Assembly: GCA_949288405.1 (NCBI GenBank)
Contig: CASEKM010000076.1
Coordinates: 1 to 14,630, forward strand
Direction of reading: 5' to 3'
Source: an uncultured bacterium
Lineage (GTDB): Bacteria > Bacillota > Clostridia > Oscillospirales > Oscillospiraceae
Length of the DNA: 14,630 nt
Position numbers and translations under genes: made by a program. Shown piece by piece: positions 6,292-12,522 of this stretch. The stretch's first letter is position 1. Every line of letters starts with the position of its first letter. The notes beneath the pieces are model-generated. The model saw only the letters and a list, made by a program, of their open reading frames with translations. It was not told where the DNA came from and searched no databases.

Positions 6292-7170
6292 TCAAACCCG
6301 CCTCCAGAGCAGCAGGTTGTCCTCAAAGGCGGCGCTCAGCTTTCCGGTGTCCTTCAGCCAGGAGAGGTAGGAGCGGACGGTACTGCCCACCAGCACATAC
6401 TGCTGGAAATCCATGGTGAGCTGATAGGCCGCGAACAGCCGCTGGAGGATGGTCTCAAAGCAGAGAGGCTCCCCGCACAGCTCCAAAATCCGCCCCGCGA
6501 TCTCCCACACCTTGTCGATGTTGTACTGGGCCAGGTCCGCGATCTCCTCCGCCGCCGGCGCATGGGCCGGGACAAACATCCGGGCGGTGAGGGTCTTCAC
6601 CTTCTCCAGGGTATCCAGATAGGCGGCCACATCATAAATAAACCCGATCTGGTACTTGTCCAGGGTCTCCCGGCTGGAGAGGCAGTCGGCCAGATACACC
6701 ACCCCGTCCGGGGTCCGGTATCCCACCATGTCAAAGAAGTGCCCTGGCAGGGGGATAATCTCAAAGCCCTCCGGCAGCACGCCGGGCGTCAGGGGCTCCG
6801 CGCCGCTCCCCTGGGCCATCAGGAACTTGTGCCGCAGGTCCTTACAGGGGTAGCCCCCATACAGGAAGGAGGGCTCCAGCACCGGGTACTGGGTGAACGC
6901 CTGCTCGATCCCGGGCGCATAGATCCGGCACCCCGTCTGCCCCTGGAGATACTTGTTCCCGCCGATGTGGTCCGCGTTGGAGTGGGTGTTGTAGATGGCG
7001 GTCAGCTTCCAGCCCTGGGCGTCCAGGATCTGCCGCACCCTCCGGCCCGCGTCCTTGTCGTTGCCGCTGTCGATCAGACAGACCTCTGCGCCGCCCAGCT
7101 TGACCAGCCCGATCTTGGCGGGGCTCTGGACGTAATAGCTGTTCTCTGTGACCGGGATCAATTCGTACAT
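6292..7170 (-). CDS. Metallo-beta-lactamase-fold hydrolase with winged-helix-like tail
   Basis: 292-residue cytoplasmic protein of the metallo-beta-lactamase superfamily; substrate unknown. The metal motif reads THSNADHIGG, so HxHxDH appears as H63-S-N65-A-D67-H68 with Asn in place of the second His. The other ligands look present: H144 in PGHFFD, D162 in LADCL, and H203 in VPAHAP. Residues from about 215 on (VWEIAGRILELCGEP to DNLLLWRRV) resemble the winged-helix domain that closes LACTB2-type members. The start is the ATG at 7170, with AAAGGAG 8 nt upstream. The frame is open upstream to 7257, but that extension is low-complexity, lacks a ribosome binding site and precedes the conserved YELIPVTENSYYV start. 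It sits alone between the tRNA terminator and thiI. I see no clear promoter, so its expression may come from readthrough or a weak promoter. The family call is firm, the function is not. Confidence 0.88.
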   Translation of the reverse strand: MYELIPVTENSYYVQSPAKIGLVKLGGAEVCLIDSGNDKDAGRRVRQILDAQGWKLTAIYNTHSNADHIGGNKYLQGQTGCRIYAPGIEQAFTQYPVLEPSFLYGGYPCKDLRHKFLMAQGSGAEPLTPGVLPEGFEIIPLPGHFFDMVGYRTPDGVVYLADCLSSRETLDKYQIGFIYDVAAYLDTLEKVKTLTARMFVPAHAPAAEEIADLAQYNIDKVWEIAGRILELCGEPLCFETILQRLFAAYQLTMDFQQYVLVGSTVRSYLSWLKDTGKLSAAFEDNLLLWRRV

Positions 7171-7248
7171 GGCTGCCGCTCCTTTATCTCTATCTTGTCG
7201 TCTCCCCGCCGGGGAAGGTGCGCCGCCGCTTCCATGCGGCCCTCTCTT

Positions 7249-7266
7249 CCGGTCCACCCGGACCGG
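7249..7266 (-). other. Leader hairpin upstream of the MBL-fold gene
   Basis: Perfect 7-bp stem CCGGTCC/GGACCGG with a 4-nt loop, about 80 nt before the start codon and with no T-run. It may be RNA structure in the leader. No riboswitch class is recognised. Confidence 0.3.
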
Positions 7267-7286
7267 CGCAGCGCAATTCCGCGCGC

Positions 7287-7322
7287 TCTAAAACGAAAGG
7301 ACATCCTTACGGATGTCCTTTC
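7287..7322 (-). terminator. Terminator of the tRNA-Gln gene
   Basis: Perfect 12-bp stem GAAAGGACATCC/GGATGTCCTTTC with a 4-nt loop (7295-7322). GTTTTAG follows on the minus strand. It begins 4 nt after the encoded CCA of the tRNA. The T-run is short (four), but the stem is strong. Confidence 0.8.
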
Positions 7323-7325
7323 ATT

Positions 7326-7399
7326 TGGCAGCGGGAGAAGGATTCGAACCCTCACAAACAGAGTCAGAGTCTGTCGTGCTACCCTTACACAATCCCGCT
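7326..7399 (-). tRNA. tRNA-Gln (anticodon CUG)
   Basis: 74-nt cloverleaf with CCA encoded. Acceptor stem AGCGGGA/TCCCGCT with discriminator G; D stem GTGT/GCAC; anticodon stem ACAGA/TCTGT around loop CTCTGAC, giving anticodon CTG, which reads CAG. The variable loop is four bases, and the T arm is GAGGG-TTCGAAT-CCTTC. Position 1 is A, paired with U72. Most bacterial tRNA-Gln begin with U1-A72, the pair used by the GatCAB amidotransferase, so the swap is mildly unusual. A strong promoter and a terminator frame it as a single-gene transcript. Confidence 0.95.
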
Positions 7400-7452
7400 A
7401 TCTCTCTTCACTTTTTCTCGTTTGTCGTTCGCTCTCGCAAAGGACAGGTGTT

Positions 7453-7506
7453 ATTATACGCACGTTTCGAGGAAATGTCAAGGATTTTTTCAAAAAATTT
7501 TTTCAG
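7453..7506 (-). promoter_or_regulatory. Consensus promoter with UP-like element driving tRNA-Gln
   Basis: TTGACA (7481-7476), a 17-bp spacer and TATAAT (7458-7453): both hexamers and the spacer match the consensus exactly. Directly upstream lies an A6-T6-G-A6-T block (about 7503-7484), which resembles an UP element for the RNA polymerase alpha subunit. Predicted transcription starts about 45 nt before the mature tRNA 5' end. Confidence 0.92.
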
Positions 7507-7549
7507 AAATTTTCGGCTCCGCAAAAGGGCCAAAATCTCCCCTCTCCCC

Positions 7550-7578
7550 GGGTCCGGCCCGGCTGTCGGGCCGGACCC
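7550..7578 (-). terminator. Strong GC hairpin after addA, probable terminator
   Basis: Perfect 12-bp stem GGGTCCGGCCCG/CGGGCCGGACCC with a 5-nt loop, 12 nt past the addA stop. The minus strand then reads purine-rich sequence before TTTT at 7535-7532, so the T-run is displaced. It is probably the end of the dnaE-addA transcript, by termination or 3' stabilisation. Confidence 0.55.
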
Positions 7579-7590
7579 GTTTCGTCTCGT

Positions 7591-10500
7591 CTACAGCTCC
7601 AGCTGCCGCCCCGTGGCAAAGAACCACAGGACCTTCCGCAGCACCTTCCGGCCGGTGACCCGCTCCAGCGCGCGGCTGTAGGCCTCCAGCTGGGGCCGGT
7701 ATGCCTCTCCGCGTGCCGCCTCCTCCCCGGGGCGGATGCGGTCGCTTTTGAAGTCCAGCACCGTCAGGCCCTCCCCCTGGACAAACCAGCAGTCGATGAC
7801 TCCCTGGAGCAGGACCTCCTCCCCCTCCAGTCCCGCCCCGTAGTCCGAGGCCGGCGTCAGGACGGAGAACTTAAACTCCCGGTGGACCTCCGGCGAGGCC
7901 AGCAGCTCCCGCCCCAGCTCCGAGGCGAAGAAGGCCGCCGGTACCGCCGGGTCCACCGCCTCCCGCTGGCTTCCCGTGAGAAATCCGCCCGCCGCCAGCC
8001 TGTCCAGCTCCGCGCCAATGGCCGCTCCGCTCCGGTCCCCCTCCAGGGAGAGGTACTGCATGGCCAGGTGGAGGGCGGTCCCCCGCTCCGCCGGGGTGAG
8101 CCCCTTTTCCCGGGCAATAAAGTCGGGGCGCCGCATGGGCTCCCGGCGCTCTTCCCGGACCCTGGGCGTCTCCTCCGCCGCCTCCTGGTCCAGCACCCGC
8201 CCCTTCAGCTGGGTGGCGGTGAGCTTGGAGGGCGTGACGGCCGCCTGCTCGTGGGGGTAGCGCCAGGTGAGCGCCTCCAGCAGCTCCTCCGGCTCCTCCC
8301 CGCTCTCCCGGGGCAGGTCTGCAAACCGCCCCGGCTGGGGGCCCGCCTGCTGGAGCGCCGCCCCCTCGACCCAGCGGAGGTCCCACGGGGGGCCCAGCTC
8401 CCGGGCAGGCGGCTCCTCCATCCCCAGCATGGCCCGCAGTCCGGCCCCCTCCGGCCGGGTGAGGGCGTGGAGCAGCACCCATGCCCCCACGCTCTGCTGC
8501 CGCTCCAGGGCGGCGGGGGGGACCGGGCTGTCCGCCTCCTCCGCCAGCCGCTCCAGGGCTCTGAGCCCCTGGGGCAGCGCGATGGAGAGGATCAGCTTCT
8601 CCTGGGCCCGGGTCATGGCCACATACAGCAGGCGCAGCTCCTCCGCCATCATCTCCCGCTCCAGCTGGCGGGACACCGCCCGCCGGGCCAGGGTGGGGTA
8701 CTCCACCATCCGCTCCCGGTCCAACCCCTTGGGCCCCACCCCCAGCTGGGGGTGGAACAGCACCGGGCGCATCAGGTCGTCCCGGTTGAGCCGCCGGGAC
8801 AGGCCGCACACCAGCACCACCGGGCACTCCAGCCCCTTGGAACGGTGGATGGACAGAATGGACACCCCCTCCCCCTCCCGGGCGGAGGGGGCAGAAAATT
8901 TTTCGCCCGTCTCCCGCAGCCGGCCCAGCCGCAGGAGGAACTGGAACAGGGAGCGGCACCCCCGCTCCTCCAGCTCCCCCGCCAGGGCGTACAGGGCCAG
9001 CAGGTTGTCCTGCCGCTCCCGGCCGCCGGGCATGGCGCCAAACAGCCCCAGCAGGCCGGTCCGCTGGTAGATGTGCCAGATCAGCTGCCTGCAGGTCATC
9101 TCCCCCGCGCCGAAGCGCAGCGCCTCCAGCTCCTCCAGAAAGGCCCGGCATTCTCCGTCCCCCCTCTGGGCGGCCTGCGCCACGGCGGTGTAGAAATCCC
9201 CCTCCCGGCAGTCCGCCCGCAGCAGGGCCAGCTTGTCCCCGCTGAACCCGTACACCGGGGAGCGCAGGGCGGCGATGAGGGGGACGTCCTGGCGGGGGTT
9301 GTCCACGATCTCCAGCAGGGCCAGGGCCACATTCACCTCGGTGCTCTCAAAGAAGTCCCCGCCCCCGTCCGCCCGCCAGGGGATCCCCTCCTCGGACAGG
9401 GCCCGCAGATAGTGGGGGAGCACCACCCCGGGGCTGCGCAGAAGGATCATCACGTCGGAGGGGCGCACAGGCCGCTCCCCCTCCCCGTCCTTGACCATCA
9501 GAGGCTTCTCCAGCAGCTCCCGGATGCGCCGGGCGGCCCAGCGGGCCTCCAGGCGGTTTTTGTCCTCCCGCTCCTCCTCCGCCTGGTCCCCCAGGAAGGA
9601 CAGGTCCAGCAGATCCAGCTCCAGGGCGTTGTCCGCCCCGCCGGGGAAGGGCGCCCCGGGCACCAGAGCCTGGTCGCCGGTGTAGTCCAGCTCGCCGAAC
9701 TCAGCCGACATAATATTGCGGAACAGGTCGTTGCACCCCTCCAGCACCTGGGGACGGGAGCGGAAGTTCCGGGAGAGCACCCGCTTTCTGGGCGCGCCCT
9801 CCTCCGCCTGGTCCCCCTCCGGGAAGCGGCGGTACTTATCCAGAAAGATCGTGGGGTCGGCCAGGCGGAAGCGGTAGATGGACTGCTTCACGTCCCCCAC
9901 CTGAAAGAGCTTCCGCCCGCCCCCGGACACGGCGGTGAAGATGGCGTTCTGCACCTGGTTGGTGTCCTGGTACTCGTCCACCATCACCTCGGCGTAGCGG
10001 GCGCTCCAGGCCTGCGCCAGCTGAGTGGGGGCGCCCGTCTCGGGCTCTAGCAGCAGGCCCACCGCAAAGTGCTCCAGATCGGAGAAGTCCAGCAGTCCCC
10101 GCCGGGCCTTCTCCTCCTGGTAGGCCCGCTGAAACGCCCCCACCAGGTCCATCAGGCCCTGGACCGCCGGCCGGCTGTCCGCCAGGGCGGCCAGCTGCTC
10201 CCCGCTGTCCCCGTCAAACCAGGCGGACAGCTTGAGCAGCCGCTCCTTGACCCCGTCCCGCAGCGCCTTCACCCGCTGGGCGGCCGCCTGGGCCCGGGCC
10301 TCCTCCATGGGGCTGAGCTCGGCGGTCCGCTTCCGCTTCCGGCCCACCGGCGGGAAGGGGATGGGCAGGCAGGAGAAGGCCCTGTCCCAGCTCCCCGCCT
10401 CCGCGGCGGCGCAGAAGGCCTCGGTCCCCTCCAGGGTGGCCCGGAGGGCGGGCGCGTAGTTGCCGGAGAGGAGCTCGTCCTCCTCCGCCAGGGAGAGGGC

Positions 10501-11199
10501 CTCCTCCAGCCGCCGGGCGCAGTCCCGCCCCTGGCGGGCGGCGTCTCTCAGCAGCAGGGCCCCCCAGGGGGTGTCCCCCGCGTCGGCGACGCCCTCCAGC
10601 TCCCACACCGCCCGCTGCTCCTCTAGCCAGCGCTCCGGGGCCGGGTGGCTCTGGATGCGTCCGAACACATCCAGGACGATCTGGGCCAGACGGCTGTCGT
10701 CCCGCCCGGCGGACAGGGTATCCACCAGGAGGGCGAAGGGGCTGTCCGGCGAGAGGCCCTCATACTGCCGCTCCAGCACCTCCTCCAGCACCTGGGCCAT
10801 CAGGGCCCTGGCCTCCCCCTCGTCGCACAGGCGGAAGTCCGAGTCCAGGTCCAGCCGGTGCCCCTCCTCCCGGAGCAGGGCGGCGCAGAAGGCGTGGATG
10901 GTGGAGATCTGGGCCCGGTAGACCAAGGTGGACTGCCGCCGCAGATGCCGGTTTCCCGGGTCGCCTGCCAGCCGGGCGGACAGCTCCTGGGCAATGCGGG
11001 TGCGCAGCTCCGCCGCCGCCGCCTTGGTGTAGGTGATCACCAAAAACCGGTCCAGATCCAGCTCCTCCCGGGTCACCCGGTCCAGCAGCCGCTCCACCAG
11101 CACCCGGGTCTTGCCCGACCCGGCGGCGGCCGACACCAGCAGTTCGCCCCCCCGGTCGTCTACGATCTTCTTTTGTTCCTCCGTCAGGGGAAAGGGCAT
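7591..11199 (-). CDS. addA: ATP-dependent helicase/nuclease subunit A (AddA)
   Basis: 1202-residue AddA, the UvrD-like helicase plus RecB-type nuclease subunit of AddAB, which processes double-strand breaks for RecA-dependent repair. All expected motifs are intact: Q motif LTEEQ (5-9), Walker A AAAGSGKT (24-31), motif Ia VITYTKAAAAEL, Walker B VMVDEYQDTN (D408-D412), motif III QVGDVKQSIYRFR near 432, motif IV RNFRSRPQVL, motif V SIHRSKGLE, and motif VI YVAMTRAQEKL near 860. The C-terminal nuclease domain shows RGTALHLAMQYL near 1044, then QGVIDCW and catalytic DFKSD (1149-1153), followed by a QLEAY motif. Length is normal for the family. The start is the ATG at 11199, with AGGAGG 8 nt upstream. 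It begins 48 bp after dnaE with no terminator between them, suggesting one operon. Its usual partner addB is on neither side: dnaE precedes it and a terminator plus tRNA follow. Confidence 0.96.
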   Translation of the reverse strand: MPFPLTEEQKKIVDDRGGELLVSAAAGSGKTRVLVERLLDRVTREELDLDRFLVITYTKAAAAELRTRIAQELSARLAGDPGNRHLRRQSTLVYRAQISTIHAFCAALLREEGHRLDLDSDFRLCDEGEARALMAQVLEEVLERQYEGLSPDSPFALLVDTLSAGRDDSRLAQIVLDVFGRIQSHPAPERWLEEQRAVWELEGVADAGDTPWGALLLRDAARQGRDCARRLEEALSLAEEDELLSGNYAPALRATLEGTEAFCAAAEAGSWDRAFSCLPIPFPPVGRKRKRTAELSPMEEARAQAAAQRVKALRDGVKERLLKLSAWFDGDSGEQLAALADSRPAVQGLMDLVGAFQRAYQEEKARRGLLDFSDLEHFAVGLLLEPETGAPTQLAQAWSARYAEVMVDEYQDTNQVQNAIFTAVSGGGRKLFQVGDVKQSIYRFRLADPTIFLDKYRRFPEGDQAEEGAPRKRVLSRNFRSRPQVLEGCNDLFRNIMSAEFGELDYTGDQALVPGAPFPGGADNALELDLLDLSFLGDQAEEEREDKNRLEARWAARRIRELLEKPLMVKDGEGERPVRPSDVMILLRSPGVVLPHYLRALSEEGIPWRADGGGDFFESTEVNVALALLEIVDNPRQDVPLIAALRSPVYGFSGDKLALLRADCREGDFYTAVAQAAQRGDGECRAFLEELEALRFGAGEMTCRQLIWHIYQRTGLLGLFGAMPGGRERQDNLLALYALAGELEERGCRSLFQFLLRLGRLRETGEKFSAPSAREGEGVSILSIHRSKGLECPVVLVCGLSRRLNRDDLMRPVLFHPQLGVGPKGLDRERMVEYPTLARRAVSRQLEREMMAEELRLLYVAMTRAQEKLILSIALPQGLRALERLAEEADSPVPPAALERQQSVGAWVLLHALTRPEGAGLRAMLGMEEPPARELGPPWDLRWVEGAALQQAGPQPGRFADLPRESGEEPEELLEALTWRYPHEQAAVTPSKLTATQLKGRVLDQEAAEETPRVREERREPMRRPDFIAREKGLTPAERGTALHLAMQYLSLEGDRSGAAIGAELDRLAAGGFLTGSQREAVDPAVPAAFFASELGRELLASPEVHREFKFSVLTPASDYGAGLEGEEVLLQGVIDCWFVQGEGLTVLDFKSDRIRPGEEAARGEAYRPQLEAYSRALERVTGRKVLRKVLWFFATGRQLEL

Positions 11200-11247
11200 G
11201 GTCGCTCCCTCCTTCTCTCCGGCGCTCTGCCGGGCCGCAGCGCAGCG

Positions 11248-12522
11248 CTATTTTACCACCACGTTTTCCTCCCCCAGGCGCTCTTTCAGGTCCTGCACCA
11301 GGGCAGGGTGGATCATGCACCGGGTGCCCACCCGCTTTTTACAGTCCTCAAAGTAGAGCACCGCCTGGCTCTCGCCGGGGAAGAAAGACAGGGCCAGCTT
11401 GATTTTCCGCATGCGGGGGTCCTCCCGGGTGGGCAGGCGGAGCCACAGCTTCTCCGGCTTCCCCTGGGCCTTGCCGTCCAGATCCCCCAGGGGGCGGATG
11501 GAGTCCACCATGAGCTGGGGCTCCTTCTCGTCCCGGACGGAGATCTTCCCGGTGGCCAGCACGGCGCTGTTTTCCCGGATGTATCCTCCGCTCTCATTGA
11601 GCACCCGGGAGAAGCACAGCAGCTCCATGGAGGCGGTGTCGTCCTCCAGGGTGACGTAGGCCATCAGGGTGTTGTTCCGGGTGGTCCGGGTCTTATAGGT
11701 GGAGATCACCCCGGCGATGGTGACCACCTCCCCGTCCCGGTAGCGGGCGGGGCCGTCCTCCCGGCCGAAGTCACCCAGAATGGAGCCGATGGTCACCGCC
11801 CCCACCATCTTGGCCGCCTCCCGGTAGGCGTCCATGGGGTGCCCGGTGAGGTAGAGGCCGGTGACCTCCTTCTCCATGGACATGAGCTGCTGGGGCGGGT
11901 ACTCGGCCACGTCCGGCAGGTGGAGGGCGGGCAGGGCGGCCTCCTCCGCCTCTCCCCCGCCCATGCCGAACAGGTCCATCTGGCCCTCCAGGTTGCGCTT
12001 GCGGCTGGCGGCGATGCCGTCCAGAACCTGCCCATAGACCTCCATCAGCTGGGCGCGCTTATACCCCATCCGGTCAAAGGCACCGGCTTTGATCAGGCTC
12101 TCCAGCACCCGCCGGTTCAGGTCCTTGTCAAACATCCGGTCGCAGAAGTCCATAAAGTCGGTGAAGGGTCCGTTCTTTGAGCGCTCCTCCAGCATGCCGT
12201 TGATCACGCTCCGTCCCACCCCCTTCAGGGCCACCAGTCCGAAGCGGATGCCCCCCTCGGACACGGTGAAGTCGGCCTCCGACTCGTTGATGTCCGGGGG
12301 CAGCAGAGCGATGTTCCACTCCTTGCACTCGGCGATGTACTCGGCCACCTTGTCGCTGGAGTCCAGCACCGAGGTGAGCAGGGCGGCCATATACTCCTTG
12401 GGGTAGTGGCACTTATACCAGGCCGTCTGATAGGCCACCACCGCGTAGCACACCGCGTGGGCCTTGTTGAAGGCGTAGTTGGCGAAGTCATAAATCTCGT
12501 CGTAGATGCTCTGGGCCACGTC
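11248..12522 (-). pseudogene. dnaE: dnaE, C-terminal part after the frameshift
   Basis: 424 codons continuing the polymerase III alpha subunit in a second frame: VAQSIYDEIYDFANYAFNKAHAVCYA, then YQTAWYKCHYPKEYMAALLTSVL (end of the fingers), the helix-hairpin-helix-type region (GRSVINGMLEERSKNGPF), the beta-clamp-binding motif QMDLFG (11982-11965) and an OB fold (VVTIAGVISTYKTRTTRNN ... TLEDD). It ends NVVVK-TAG. A short ORF could start at the GTG at 12519, but no ribosome binding site fits and the fragment starts mid-domain, so it is the tail of the gene running to 14630. The OB fold and clamp motif are complete. addA starts 48 bp after it. Confidence 0.9.

Noticed and set aside
7171..7257. 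Upstream extension of the MBL-fold protein by 29 residues
   Set aside because: The extension is Gly/Arg/Ala-rich, covers leader hairpins and lacks a ribosome binding site, while the ATG at 7170 has AAAGGAG at ideal spacing and matches where the conserved fold begins.
6223..10050. A 1275-codon open frame on the plus strand
   Set aside because: It lies opposite thiI's start, the MBL gene, the tRNA and addA, whose proteins are clearly conserved. The translation is low-complexity (Gly/Leu/Gln/Pro/His-rich) and crosses promoters and the tRNA, as expected of an antisense shadow in GC-rich DNA.
10645..12180. A 511-codon open frame on the plus strand
   Set aside because: Antisense across the end of dnaE and the start of addA. 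Its composition is that of a shadow frame and no motif is recognisable.
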